A stretch of DNA of 64,000 nt from Pseudomonas mediterranea CFBP 5447. Its GTDB lineage: Bacteria; Pseudomonadota; Gammaproteobacteria; Pseudomonadales; Pseudomonadaceae. How positions within the stretch are numbered: the first letter of the stretch is position 1; every line of letters starts with the position of its first letter. The translations under genes and the position numbers were made by a program. This document shows, one piece after another, positions 45,073-53,135 of the stretch. The notes under the pieces are model-generated. The model searched no databases and had not been told where the DNA came from. It worked only from the letters and a program-made list of their open reading frames with translations. The stretch is taken from positions 295,435 through 359,434 of the forward strand of contig NZ_KN322984.1 of the NCBI RefSeq assembly GCF_000774145.1, given 5' to 3'.

Positions 45073-45593
45073 GATTCCTGCTCGGCCAGGTCGCGGGCGT
45101 AGCGCTGTGCATTGTGGACGTAATGGGCCGCACTGGCCTCGAGCATCTTTTTCTGGGCCTCGGTCAATTCCCGCACGACCTTGCCCGGTGAGCCCATCAC
45201 CAAAGAACCGTCGGGAATTTCCTTGTTTTCACCGATCAACGCATTGGCGCCGATGATGCAGTTCTTGCCGATCTTCGCGCCGTTGAGAATCACCGCATTG
45301 ATGCCGATGAGGCTGTAATCCCCCACCGTACAGCCGTGGAGCATGGCGTTATGACCAATGGTCACGCCGGTGCCGATGGTCAAGGGAAAGCCCATGTCGG
45401 TGTGCATCACCGTGCCGTCCTGCACGTTGCTGTCCTTGCCGATCAGGATCAACTCGTTATCGCCGCGCAGCACGGCGTTGAACCAGACACTGGCGCCCTC
45501 TTCGAGGCGGACCTTGCCCACCAGCGTGGCATTGGGCGCGACCCAGCTTTGTGGGTGGGTTTCGACACGGGCATCGCCCAGGCGGTATTTCAT
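45069..45593 (-). CDS. gamma-carbonic anhydrase-like hexapeptide-repeat protein
   Basis: A 174-residue left-handed beta-helix protein. Hexapeptide repeats run from '[21 protein letters not shown]' to '[20 protein letters not shown]'. Metal ligands of gamma-class enzymes are seen as His in 'VMHTDMG' and the pair in '[11 protein letters not shown]'. '[10 protein letters not shown]' ends the helix. Similar proteins (YrdA/PaaY-like) include carbonic anhydrases and thioesterases; activity is not certain. GAGG lies 6 bp before the ATG at 45593. The operon order is CoA-pyrophosphatase, this gene, DUF1289. Confidence 0.88.
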   Translation of the reverse strand: MKYRLGDARVETHPQSWVAPNATLVGKVRLEEGASVWFNAVLRGDNELILIGKDSNVQDGTVMHTDMGFPLTIGTGVTIGHNAMLHGCTVGDYSLIGINAVILNGAKIGKNCIIGANALIGENKEIPDGSLVMGSPGKVVRELTEAQKKMLEASAAHYVHNAQRYARDLAEQES

Positions 45594-45607
45594 GAAGATC
45601 CTCGGGC

Positions 45608-46207
45608 TCAGGTATTGATAAAGCTTCTGGGTGGTTTGTGCAGGTCGATGCCGGCGTCGAACAGCAGATTCACCAGCTCGACGATCATGATCGCCGTCAG
45701 GCCCCAGATCTTGTACTCGCCAAAACGGTAGCTGGGCACGTACCAACTGCGGCCCTGGTAATCGATGCGATGGGTGTGTTCGCGGGGATCCTTGCGGAAA
45801 AACTCCAGCGGTACATTGAAGACCGCGGCGATCTCGGCATCGTTGGCCTGGTATTCGACGAAATCCGGAATCACCCCGACGTAGGGCGTGACCTTGATGC
45901 CATGCAGCGAAATCAACGGGCTGAGGGGACCGATCACCTCCACCAGGCCGGGAGGCAGGCCGATTTCCTCTTCGGCCTCACGTAGGGCGGTGAACACCAG
46001 GTCCGGATCCTCCGGGTCGCGCCGCCCGCCGGGGAAGGCCACTTCGCCGCCATGGGTCGAGAGCCCGCTGGCGCGCAAGGTCAGTACCAGTTCCGGCTCG
46101 TCACTGCGGGTGATCGGCACCAGCACCGCGGCTTCAGGGAAACGTCGGTCGGCCTGCAGGTCACGCGGGGTATGGTTGCTTACTCGATGCAGTAGCTCGT
46201 CCAGCAT
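45608..46207 (-). CDS. CoA pyrophosphatase-type Nudix hydrolase (NudL-like)
   Basis: A 199-residue enzyme. The Nudix box begins in '[20 protein letters not shown]' and continues '[13 protein letters not shown]'. The preceding '[13 protein letters not shown]' and following '[13 protein letters not shown]' are the UPF0035/CoA-pyrophosphatase signatures, so CoA or oxidised CoA is the likely substrate. First gene of a three-gene leftward operon, 14 bp before the gamma-carbonic anhydrase. It is divergent from another Nudix gene at 46353. Confidence 0.88.
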   Translation of the reverse strand: MLDELLHRVSNHTPRDLQADRRFPEAAVLVPITRSDEPELVLTLRASGLSTHGGEVAFPGGRRDPEDPDLVFTALREAEEEIGLPPGLVEVIGPLSPLISLHGIKVTPYVGVIPDFVEYQANDAEIAAVFNVPLEFFRKDPREHTHRIDYQGRSWYVPSYRFGEYKIWGLTAIMIVELVNLLFDAGIDLHKPPRSFINT

Positions 46208-46352
46208 GAGACTTCTCGATTCATTCGCTGCCTTGCATCATGCACCAATCGTTCAAGCCGCCCAACCCCCGGACTGCGTCGTGTCGCGAAACGACAACTT
46301 GCCGACACCCGCCCCGCACGCCAAGATAGGCGCAGCATTCAGGAACCCAAGC

Positions 46353-46904
46353 ATGAAATTCTGCAGTCAGTGCGGTAACCCGGTGACCCAGCGCATACCC
46401 GAAGGCGACTCGCGCCTGCGCTTTGTCTGCGACACCTGCCACGCCATCCACTACCAGAACCCCAACATCGTGGCCGGTTGCGTACCGACCTGGGGTAGTA
46501 AAGTCCTGCTGTGCCGCCGCGCCATCGAGCCGCGACGCGGTTACTGGACACTGCCGGCGGGCTTCATGGAGAACGGCGAAACCGTCGCACAGGCCGCCGA
46601 GCGCGAAACCGCCGAGGAAGCCTGCGCCCGGGTGCGAAATCTGAGCATCTATACGTTGATCGACGTACCGCACATCAGCCAAGTGCATGTATTCTTCCGC
46701 GCCGAGCTGGTGGACGAGGATTTCGCCGCCGGCCCCGAGAGCCTGGAAGTGAAACTGTTCGAAGAAGCGGACATTCCCTGGGACGAGCTGGCTTTCCGCA
46801 CAGTGGGCCGGACCCTGGAATACTTCTATGCTGACCGACGAACCGAGCAATACCCGGTGCGATCCGAATCGATCCCGCCACTGGCTCAGCCTGCCAAGAC
46901 CTGA
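46353..46904 (+). CDS. Nudix hydrolase with N-terminal zinc ribbon
   Basis: A 183-residue protein. The N terminus 'MKFCSQCGNPV' and 'FVCDTCHAIHYQNP' form a C-x2-C...C-x2-C zinc ribbon as in NudC-like enzymes. The Nudix box is 'LPAGFMENGETVAQAAERETAEEA' (read in parts: G-x5-E and RET-x-EEA). It may act on NADH or ADP-ribose-like substrates. AGGA before 46353 supports this start; the much longer open frame upstream is non-conserved. The L,D-transpeptidase-like gene follows 40 bp downstream. Confidence 0.87.
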   Translation: MKFCSQCGNPVTQRIPEGDSRLRFVCDTCHAIHYQNPNIVAGCVPTWGSKVLLCRRAIEPRRGYWTLPAGFMENGETVAQAAERETAEEACARVRNLSIYTLIDVPHISQVHVFFRAELVDEDFAAGPESLEVKLFEEADIPWDELAFRTVGRTLEYFYADRRTEQYPVRSESIPPLAQPAKT

Positions 46905-46944
46905 AAAACCATACCGTCACCACACCTCTAGGGATACCGTTTCA

Positions 46945-47451
46945 ATGCGCTGGTTGCTTGTGCTGTTCTGCTTGACGTTCGCTGCTGTGTCCCAGGCTTC
47001 TGCAGTGGGAACCTACGACGGCAAGCCCATCGAAAAAGTGCTGGTGCTCAAATCCGCCCATCAATTGCAATTGATCAGCGACGGCAAACCACTCAAGACC
47101 TACCGTATATCCCTCGGCAAAGGCGCCAAGAAAGGCCCCAAGCTGGTCCAGGGCGACAAGCGCACCCCTGAAGGTTTCTACTGGATCGACTGGCGCAAGG
47201 TCAGCGACCGTTTCTACCTGTCGATGCACATCTCCTACCCCAACATCAGCGACGCCGCCCGCGCCCGGCGCGAAGGCGTGGAGCCTGGCAGCATGATCAT
47301 GATCCACGGCACACCGGACAGCGAAGAAAACCCTGAACAGCTGTTCCACACCCTGGACTGGACCGATGGATGCATTGCCATGCGCAATGTGGACATGCGC
47401 GAAGTCTGGAACCTGGTGCCGGATGGCACGATGATCGAGATTCGGCCGTAG
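46945..47451 (+). CDS. L,D-transpeptidase (YkuD) domain protein, exported
   Basis: A 168-residue protein with a signal peptide (MRWLLVLFCLTFAAVSQASA). The YkuD domain shows 'MIMIHGTPDSE' (conserved HG) and the catalytic-Cys motif 'WTDGCIAMRNVDM', where the usual S-x-G-C-x-R/A-M has Asp in place of the common Ser/His residues near the Cys. Such periplasmic enzymes cross-link peptidoglycan or attach lipoproteins; related small ones are annotated as murein transpeptidase-like. It ends before two REP elements. Confidence 0.85.
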   Translation: MRWLLVLFCLTFAAVSQASAVGTYDGKPIEKVLVLKSAHQLQLISDGKPLKTYRISLGKGAKKGPKLVQGDKRTPEGFYWIDWRKVSDRFYLSMHISYPNISDAARARREGVEPGSMIMIHGTPDSEENPEQLFHTLDWTDGCIAMRNVDMREVWNLVPDGTMIEIRP

Positions 47452-47481
47452 CGTTTGTCCTTTATGTGGTAACAGAGCTTG

Positions 47482-47599
47482 TGTGGCGAGGGAGCTTGCT
47501 GGGAGCTTGCTCCCGCTCCCTCGCCACAGGGTTGCAGCGTCGATCACTCCACTCGTAAACAACTCTGAACCACTGTGGGAGCGAGCCAGCTCGCGATGA
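47482..47599. repeat. two REP hairpins downstream of the L,D-transpeptidase gene
   Basis: A compact TGTGGCGAGGGAGC hairpin at 47482-47527 and a single TGTGGGAGCGAGCCAGCTCGCG unit at 47574-47599, from two different REP families, side by side. Confidence 0.75.
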
Positions 47600-47616
47600 C
47601 GCCGGCCCTTACGCCA

Positions 47617-47961
47617 TCAGGCCCGTAGCTCCGCCCGATCCAGCGCCTTGTCCGCCAACAGCGCACCCAACTCAATCATCTGCGCCACCCCCAGCGCCAC
47701 ATGCCGCCGCGAGCCGTCGAGGTCGAAGGCCAGGTCGCTGAGCATGGCATTGGCCGAGGCCAGGGTTTCGCTGAGGTTGGCTAGCAGGGCTTCGGTGTCG
47801 ACAGCATCGGTCACGGTGAACAACTGCAGGGAGGGCTTGGGTTCTGACGAGTTGTCCTCGGGTTTGAGGTAATGGTCCAGCGCACGATCAGCGGCTTCTT
47901 GCAGCTTTTCGGGGGCGTAGTCGCCGTAGGGGAAACTGGATGCGGGTTTGTCATTTTTCAA
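47617..47961 (-). CDS. DUF6124 (former DUF3077) family protein
   Basis: A 114-residue protein recognised by 'LQEAADRALDHYL', 'VDTEALLANLSETLASANAM' and 'DLDGSRRHVALGVAQMIELG', typical of a Pseudomonas-restricted family of unknown function. The start is a TTG at 47961: a perfect AAGGAG lies 7 bp upstream and no ATG fits. About 110 bp upstream is one copy of a 71-bp repeat whose second copy precedes the nucleotidyltransferase gene. Confidence 0.82.
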   Translation of the reverse strand: MKNDKPASSFPYGDYAPEKLQEAADRALDHYLKPEDNSSEPKPSLQLFTVTDAVDTEALLANLSETLASANAMLSDLAFDLDGSRRHVALGVAQMIELGALLADKALDRAELRA

Positions 47962-48070
47962 AGGGGAAACTCCTTGAATTAATGGAGCCCAGGACAAATC
48001 GTCCGGGCCTGTGCCCTGTGATTCTTCGGACGGTCAAACCCGGTCGCTGAATTGGCAGCGACACCCACAG

Positions 48071-48141
48071 GCTAGAGCCACCGCTTCCGAGGGACAACCT
48101 TAAAAACTTGTCGGAAACTTCGGTGCGTCTGACAGACCGCG
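48071..48141. repeat. 71-bp direct repeat, copy 1
   Basis: Begins GCTAGAGCCACCGCTTCCGA and ends GACAGACCGCG. It matches 49417-49487 at 70 of 71 positions (T/G difference at 48101). The two copies bracket the nucleotidyltransferase cassette. Confidence 0.9.
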
Positions 48142-48165
48142 CGATACATCGTTGATGTTTCGCAC

Positions 48166-48197
48166 AATAAAAAACCGGCCTCAGCCGGTTTTTTATT
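48166..48197. terminator. bidirectional intrinsic terminator
   Basis: AATAAAAAACCGGC and GCCGGTTTTTTATT form a perfect 14-bp inverted repeat around a CTCA loop. It terminates the leftward cassette gene ending at 48210. Confidence 0.92.
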
Positions 48198-48209
48198 GGA
48201 CATCGGGGT

Positions 48210-48662
48210 TCAAACAAGGCCCGCGCGCTGTTCAGCCTCGTAGTGTCGGGTCTGAAAGGGCATGAGGGTCTGGACCTTCAAACCAAGCCCTTCACTCAAA
48301 CCCCAGGAGAGGGCGAGTTCATCACGGCGTTTGCGAAGTGAAACGGCAGCCTGGGAAGTCACTTCCTGCTTCGGGGCCAAGCGCCAGAACAACTCAAGTG
48401 CTTTGAAAACTTCCGACACTCGTCTGTCCGTTACACACGAAAAACGAGTGAACCGTTCGAGCAAGTAGCCTGCGCGACGAACTTCGATCTCATCAGAATG
48501 TTGACTCAGAAAGACCTGGGCTGCACTCATCAAGTCTGAATGGGAATACCAGACCGCTTTGGCTGCACGCTCGAGCGCAGCGTCATTTGCGTGGCTCAAC
48601 GGGCTTTTGACCAATGTGTCCAAAGCGGATGAAAGGACGTGGTCGTTATCGGGCTTCGTCAT
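48210..48662 (-). CDS. unknown protein, partner of the nucleotidyltransferase
   Basis: A 150-residue, mostly helical, soluble protein with no signal peptide. I do not recognise a family. Features include 'KAVWYSHSDLMSAAQVFLSQH', 'RRAGYLLERFTRF' and 'SLRKRRDELALSWGLSEGLG'. The start overlaps the stop region of the nucleotidyltransferase by 17 bp, so the two are translationally coupled and probably function together, as in two-component nucleotidyltransferase toxin-antitoxin or abortive-infection modules. Which one would be toxin is not determinable. No HEPN R-x4-6-H motif is obvious. A strong terminator follows. Confidence 0.7.
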   Translation of the reverse strand: MTKPDNDHVLSSALDTLVKSPLSHANDAALERAAKAVWYSHSDLMSAAQVFLSQHSDEIEVRRAGYLLERFTRFSCVTDRRVSEVFKALELFWRLAPKQEVTSQAAVSLRKRRDELALSWGLSEGLGLKVQTLMPFQTRHYEAEQRAGLV

Positions 48663-49284
48663 CTGGGATTTCCAGATACTCTTGCAAAATATGGGTTAAA
48701 ACAGAGGTTGGAGGCTCCTTGTTGCCAACATATACATCAATCGCTTCCAATGCCAGTCGACGCAGCTCGGCGGTCAAAATAAAGCCAGCCCTCAGAAGCG
48801 CCAGGATATCGCCAACATCCTGATCCGTCGCTCTGCCCAGTTTTGAAATTGCAATATCGACAGGAGCAGCAATGTGAACATGTAGAGGAGACGCTACTGG
48901 GAACTCTTCGAGAGGAAGACTACGGGCCCAATAGTCCTCATGAATCGGGCCAAAGCTCGTGTTGTACTGGAGGTCGTAGTTCAGCTCCATTAATCGGCCA
49001 GACCTCTCGTCGACAAACTGCTCTGGAACCTCTGCGAGCAAAGCTCGGAGATGGAAGCCTTCTGGCAGGCTGGCCTCATGAATTTCAGCGTCGACATCAG
49101 TGGAAACACGATGATTTGTATAAAGGTGCACCGCACACCCTCCGAACACGATGACTTTGACTGTCCCAGGCTTTGCATTTTCAAACGTCAGTTCCGCTTC
49201 GACGGATTTGAACATTAAAACCAAAGCCTGACCCAGCGCCGTTTTCGTATTAAGACGGGGGGTGACCATATCCGGCAATTCCAT
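48646..49284 (-). CDS. nucleotidyltransferase-fold protein (DUF6036/AbiEii-like)
   Basis: A 212-residue protein with a polymerase-beta-type nucleotidyltransferase core: 'VIVFGGCAVHLYTNHRVSTDVDAEI' (about 44-68, read in pieces) gives the GG-x-A helix start and the D-x-D pair Asp63/Asp65. 'HIAAPVDIAISKLGRATDQDVGDI' is the later conserved segment with K-x-x-R-x-x-x-x-D seen in AbiEii/DUF6036 proteins. The ATG at 49284 has GAGG 6 bp upstream. It forms a two-gene cassette with the 150-residue partner, bounded by 71-bp direct repeats, which suggests horizontal or recombinational insertion. Confidence 0.8.
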   Translation of the reverse strand: MELPDMVTPRLNTKTALGQALVLMFKSVEAELTFENAKPGTVKVIVFGGCAVHLYTNHRVSTDVDAEIHEASLPEGFHLRALLAEVPEQFVDERSGRLMELNYDLQYNTSFGPIHEDYWARSLPLEEFPVASPLHVHIAAPVDIAISKLGRATDQDVGDILALLRAGFILTAELRRLALEAIDVYVGNKEPPTSVLTHILQEYLEIPDDEAR

Positions 49285-49416
49285 ATTGACCTCAGATGCT
49301 GATGTTGTTCCTCTGGACGCGATGCTGCCGCTCGCTCTTTGCCAATGGCCGGTGAGTGCTTGCATACGTCTGAGGGAATAGGGGCTCTCATGCCCGGGGG
49401 ACCGTGAGCTCTGGAA

Positions 49417-49487
49417 GCTAGAGCCACCGCTTCCGAGGGACAACCTGAAAAACTTGTCGGAAACTTCGGTGCGTCTGACAGACCGCG
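49417..49487. repeat. 71-bp direct repeat, copy 2
   Basis: Same as 48071-48141 with a single mismatch. It lies 133 bp upstream of the nucleotidyltransferase ATG, as copy 1 lies 110 bp upstream of the DUF6124 start. Confidence 0.9.
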
Positions 49488-49565
49488 GGCCGGATCGCGG
49501 ACCGGGTTGTCAGGGGTGATGTGTATAGGAAACCGGTTCGTTCCGTTGCAGCGAACGCCTTTCCC

Positions 49566-49656
49566 TGTGGGAGCGAGCCCTGCTCGCGATAGCGGTGGAT
49601 CAGTTGAATAAGGGCTGGATGTGCCGATGCCATCGCGAGCAGGCTCGCTCCCACAG
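49566..49656. repeat. REPIN (TGTGGGAGCGAGCC family)
   Basis: Facing units; the left copy carries one inserted C ('GAGCGAGCCCTGCTCGCG'). It lies between the cassette and the gene-free region. Confidence 0.8.
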
Positions 49657-50089
49657 GGGAACGCGTACGCTCAAAAAGCCGCCTTGCCTTTGCTTTTGCT
49701 TTTGCTTTTGATCTTCAAGCCCCGTTAGCCCCGTTAGCCGCGCTGGTAGCCGCGCTGGGCCATGGATGGCCCTTCGCGGCGGGCCCACGGAGCAATGCCG
49801 GAGTGAGGGAACACCTCGCCTTGGCGAGGTGCCGAGTGGTGGGGCACAGACCTTTTGGTTACTTTTGGCTGGGCCGGCATTCCGGGCGTTTGCCAAAAGT
49901 AACCCGCTGTAAAAGCGGAACCATAAGTCGCCGTTACCGAAGAAATGGATATACACACCATCCAACTCTCCCTAAAAACAACCGCCGGTCGGCAGAAAAA
50001 AATTAAACCCAAGTCCAACACGCAAATACCACTTCCCCGAGAGACACCCTTAGCAGCTACGGTCTCCTCCCGCCAAAACCAATCAAAGT
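49657..50089. other. gene-free structured region upstream of the nag operon
   Basis: No supportable protein gene. Contents include a (CTTTTG)n tandem repeat at about 49689-49710, two adjacent CCCCGTTAGC repeats at about 49720-49739 and a perfect 9-bp hairpin CACCTCGCC/GGCGAGGTG at 49812-49831. A 13-bp inverted repeat GGTTACTTTTGGC/GCCAAAAGTAACC lies at 49857-49869/49892-49904. It could be a non-coding RNA or a conserved repeat element. Confidence 0.5.
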
Positions 50090-50180
50090 AATACCACTTA
50101 AAATCCACTCAACAAAAGTCCACCGCCATACCCGCAAAACCATGAGCAACCCTCATTGACGTGGTATTCAAGTGGTATTA
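50090..50180. promoter_or_regulatory. candidate NagR operators
   Basis: GTGGTATT occurs twice in direct orientation 11 bp apart (50161-50168 and 50172-50179), and once inverted as AATACCACTT at 50090-50099. HutC-type GntR regulators bind TGGTATT-like half-sites, so these flank the likely nag promoter. Binding is inferred. Confidence 0.55.
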
Positions 50181-50233
50181 ATTTCCACCCCATCACCGAG
50201 CGACAACACCCCAACAACCGCATCGGAACCCCC

Positions 50234-50965
50234 ATGAACGACATCCAGGCCCTGCGCCCCGACGACACCCAAGCCACACCGCTCTACCTGCAACTGGCCC
50301 GCAACCTGGAAGCCGCAATCCACGCCGGCCAATGGAAAGCCGAACAAGCCATGCCGTCCGAACGCAGCTTGAGCGAACAACTCGGTATTTCCCGGGTCAC
50401 CGCCCGCAAGGCACTGGAAGTGTTGTTCGAACAAGGCCTGATCCGCCGCAACCAAGGCTCGGGCACGTTCATCACCCCGCGCTTGGAACAACCACTGTCC
50501 CGCCTCAGCGGCTTCAGCGAAATGCTGCGGCTCAAGGGTTTCGTACCCGGTTCCCAGTGGCTGGAACGGGAAATCACCCCGCCCACCCACGAAGAACTGA
50601 TCCGCCTGGGCCTGTCGCCCACCGACAAAGTTGCGCGACTCAAGCGCCTGCGCAAGGCCGACGACACAGTCATGGCCATCGAGATGAGCACCCTGCCCGC
50701 CGCCATCATCCCCAAGCCCCAGGCCATTGGCGCTTCGCTCTACGAGTTTCTCGACAGCATCGGCAAACCGGTGGTGCGCGCCCTGCAGCACATCCAGGCC
50801 ATCAACGCCTCGGACGAGTTCGCCGCCCTGGTGGGCATCGCCCCGGGCACCGCCATGCTGCTGATGACCCGGGTCGGCTACCTGGAGGACAACACGCCCA
50901 TCGAAGTCACCGACACCTATTGCCGCAACGATTACTACGACTTTGTCGCCGAGCTGCGTCGCTAA
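50234..50965 (+). CDS. nagR: GntR/HutC-family regulator of N-acetylglucosamine use (NagR)
   Basis: A 243-residue regulator. N-terminal winged helix: 'PLYLQLARNLEAAIHAGQW', 'MPSERSLSEQLGISRVTARKAL' and 'QGLIRRNQGSGTFI'. The C-terminal UTRA effector domain follows ('RLSGFSEMLRLKGF', 'LYEFLDSIGKPV', 'EVTDTYCRNDYYDFVAELRR'). NagR-type proteins repress nag genes and are released by a GlcNAc-6-phosphate-type ligand. The ATG at 50234 gives the family length. It heads the nag operon: nagA starts 35 bp downstream. Confidence 0.9.
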   Translation: MNDIQALRPDDTQATPLYLQLARNLEAAIHAGQWKAEQAMPSERSLSEQLGISRVTARKALEVLFEQGLIRRNQGSGTFITPRLEQPLSRLSGFSEMLRLKGFVPGSQWLEREITPPTHEELIRLGLSPTDKVARLKRLRKADDTVMAIEMSTLPAAIIPKPQAIGASLYEFLDSIGKPVVRALQHIQAINASDEFAALVGIAPGTAMLLMTRVGYLEDNTPIEVTDTYCRNDYYDFVAELRR

Positions 50966-50999
50966 CGGCGCTGCCTCCCCAGACATTCAGAGACTGCCC

Positions 51000-52106
51000 A
51001 TGTCCGAAGACAACATCCTCACCGCCCACGGCTGGGTTCGCGGCCGCCTGGTCCACGCCCACGGCAAGGTCGTGTCCGTTGAAGGCCGGCCTTGCGATCC
51101 GGCCGACAATGACCTGCCCTACCTGCTGCCCGGCTTCATCGACTTGCATGTCCACGGCGGTGGTGGCAAGGACATCATGGAAGGCGGCCCGGCGTTCGAC
51201 ACCATCGCCCGCACCCACGTGCGCTTTGGCACCACGTCGCTGTTGGCGACCACCATGACCGCACCGGGCGAAGAAATCACCCGCGTGCTCAAGGCCCTCG
51301 GCGAGTTCTGTGAACAACGGCGCAGCGGCAGCGCCCGGATGCTCGGCGTGCACCTGGAAGGCCCCTACATCAACCCCGGAAAGCTGGGGGCGCAACCGAA
51401 CTTCGCTCACACCGCGTTGATGGCCGAAGTAGAGGCCTATCTGGCCCTGGCGCCGATCCGGGTGATCACCATTGCTCCGGAAATCGCCGGCCACGATGCC
51501 CTGATCCGCGCCCTCAGTGCCCGGGGCGTGCGCATGCAGATCGGCCACACCTTGGGCAGCTACGAAGAAGGCGTCGCTGCGTTGGCCGCTGGCGCCAGCA
51601 GCTTCACCCATCTGTACAACGCCATGAGCCCGCTGCATCACCGCGAGCCGGGCATCGTCGGCGCGGCGCTGGCCCATGCCCGCTATGCCGAGCTGATCCC
51701 GGACCTGCTGCACGTGCATCCCGGCGCCATGCGCGTGGCCTTGCGCGCGATCCCGTGCCTGTACTGCGTCACCGATTCCACCGCGGCCGCGGGCATGCCC
51801 GACGGCGAGTACAAGCTGGGCAGCCATACCGTGACCAAATGCCTGGGCGGCGTGCGGTTGGCCGATGGCACCCTGGCCGGCAGTACCCTGACCATGGACC
51901 AGGCCCTGCGTAACCTGGTGAAGATCGGCCTGCCCCTCGCCGAAGCCTCGCAACGCCTCTCCCAGTTCCCCGCCGACTACCTCGGCCTGCCCGAGCGCGG
52001 ACGCCTGCAACCGGGCGCCTGGGCCGACTGCGTGCGCCTTGACCGTTCCCTGACCCTGACCGACGTGATGGTCGAAGGAGAAGCCATTGACTTCCAAAAT
52101 GCTTGA
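51000..52106 (+). CDS. nagA: N-acetylglucosamine-6-phosphate deacetylase
   Basis: A 368-residue amidohydrolase-fold enzyme producing glucosamine-6-phosphate. Conserved pieces are 'LLPGFIDLHVHGGGGKDIME' (metal site H-x-H), 'GVHLEGPYINP' (metal-binding Glu), 'IGHTLGSYEEGVAAL', 'FTHLYNAMSPLHHREPG' and 'VTDSTAAAGMPDGEY' with the catalytic Asp. Length is normal. Its end overlaps the next gene (isomerase/deaminase) by 20 bp. Second gene of the operon. Confidence 0.95.
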   Translation: MSEDNILTAHGWVRGRLVHAHGKVVSVEGRPCDPADNDLPYLLPGFIDLHVHGGGGKDIMEGGPAFDTIARTHVRFGTTSLLATTMTAPGEEITRVLKALGEFCEQRRSGSARMLGVHLEGPYINPGKLGAQPNFAHTALMAEVEAYLALAPIRVITIAPEIAGHDALIRALSARGVRMQIGHTLGSYEEGVAALAAGASSFTHLYNAMSPLHHREPGIVGAALAHARYAELIPDLLHVHPGAMRVALRAIPCLYCVTDSTAAAGMPDGEYKLGSHTVTKCLGGVRLADGTLAGSTLTMDQALRNLVKIGLPLAEASQRLSQFPADYLGLPERGRLQPGAWADCVRLDRSLTLTDVMVEGEAIDFQNA

Positions 52107-53109
52107 AGAGGCCCTCGCCGCCTGCGAAGCCGTCGAACGCCAGTTGCAACAACTGGACCCGGCCCTGCAGGAAATCGCCGGACGCCTGCGCCGTCAGCCG
52201 CCGCAAGTGGCGATGACCATCGCCCGTGGCAGTTCCGACCACGCCGCCAGCTACTTCGCCTACCTGACCATGCAGCAGTTGGGTTTGCCGGTGGCGTCGT
52301 TGCCGATGTCGGTGGTGACCATGCAGCAGGCACCGCTCAAGGTCAGCGGCCAGGTGGCGTTCGGTTTCTCCCAGTCGGGACAGAGCCCGGACCTGGTCAA
52401 CAGCCTGCGCCTGTTGCGCAAGCGCGGCGCCTTGAGCGTGGCCCTGGTCAACGCCCTCGATTCGCCCCTGGAAGCGGCGTGTGAATTCAGCGTGCCGCTG
52501 TGCGCCGGCGTCGAAAGCAGCGTTGCCGCCACCAAGAGTTTCATCGCCACCCTCAGCGCCAGCGCCCGGCTCGTGGCCCAGTGGAAAGACGACGCCGAAT
52601 GGCTGGAAGCCGGCAGCGCCCTGCCCGAGGGTTTGCGCGAGGCCGCCCGCCAGGATTGGAGCCTCGCCGTCGAGGCCCTGCGCTCCTGTCAGCGGTTGAT
52701 GGTGATCGGCCGTGGCGCCGGGTTCGCCATCGCCCAGGAAGCGGCGCTCAAGTTCAAGGAAACCTCGGCGATCCAGGCCGAAGCCTTCAGCAGCGCCGAA
52801 GTGCGCCACGGGCCGATGGCGCTGATCGACGAGAACTATCCGCTGCTGGTCTTCGCCCCTTGCGGTGCCGAGCAGGCCGGCGTGTTGAGCCTGGCCGCCG
52901 ACATGCGCCAACGCGGCGCCCGGGTCTTGCTGGCGGCACCCGGTGACATCGCCGAACGCGACCTGACCCTGACCCGCGCCGAACACCCGGCCCTGGACCC
53001 GATCCTGGCGATCCAGAGCTTTTACGGGATGGCTGCCCAGCTCTCCGTGGCCCGGGGCCTGAACCCCGACCAACCGCGGCACCTGAGCAAAGTCACCCGT
53101 ACGCACTGA
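52087..53109 (+). CDS. SIS-domain glucosamine-6-phosphate deaminase (NagB-II type)
   Basis: A 340-residue protein with two SIS (sugar isomerase) domains, similar to the isomerase half of GlmS without its glutaminase domain. Motifs include 'TIARGSSDHAASYFAYL', 'GFSQSGQSPDLVNSLRLLRK', 'VESSVAATKSFIATL', 'GRGAGFAIAQEAALKFKETS' and 'QAEAFSSAEVRHGPMALID'. In this operon it most likely deaminates glucosamine-6-phosphate to fructose-6-phosphate. The start is a TTG at 52087, supported by an AAGGAG ribosome site inside the nagA end; an ATG at 52099 is less well placed. Confidence 0.9.
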   Translation: MTSKMLEEALAACEAVERQLQQLDPALQEIAGRLRRQPPQVAMTIARGSSDHAASYFAYLTMQQLGLPVASLPMSVVTMQQAPLKVSGQVAFGFSQSGQSPDLVNSLRLLRKRGALSVALVNALDSPLEAACEFSVPLCAGVESSVAATKSFIATLSASARLVAQWKDDAEWLEAGSALPEGLREAARQDWSLAVEALRSCQRLMVIGRGAGFAIAQEAALKFKETSAIQAEAFSSAEVRHGPMALIDENYPLLVFAPCGAEQAGVLSLAADMRQRGARVLLAAPGDIAERDLTLTRAEHPALDPILAIQSFYGMAAQLSVARGLNPDQPRHLSKVTRTH

Positions 53110-53135
53110 CTAACGAAGCCTGATGAGAGCGCGCC

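Noticed and set aside
49600..50108. Minus-strand frames with QKQKQ repeats in the gene-free region
   Set aside because: They translate the CTTTTG tandem repeat and a REP; no start signals or conserved domains.
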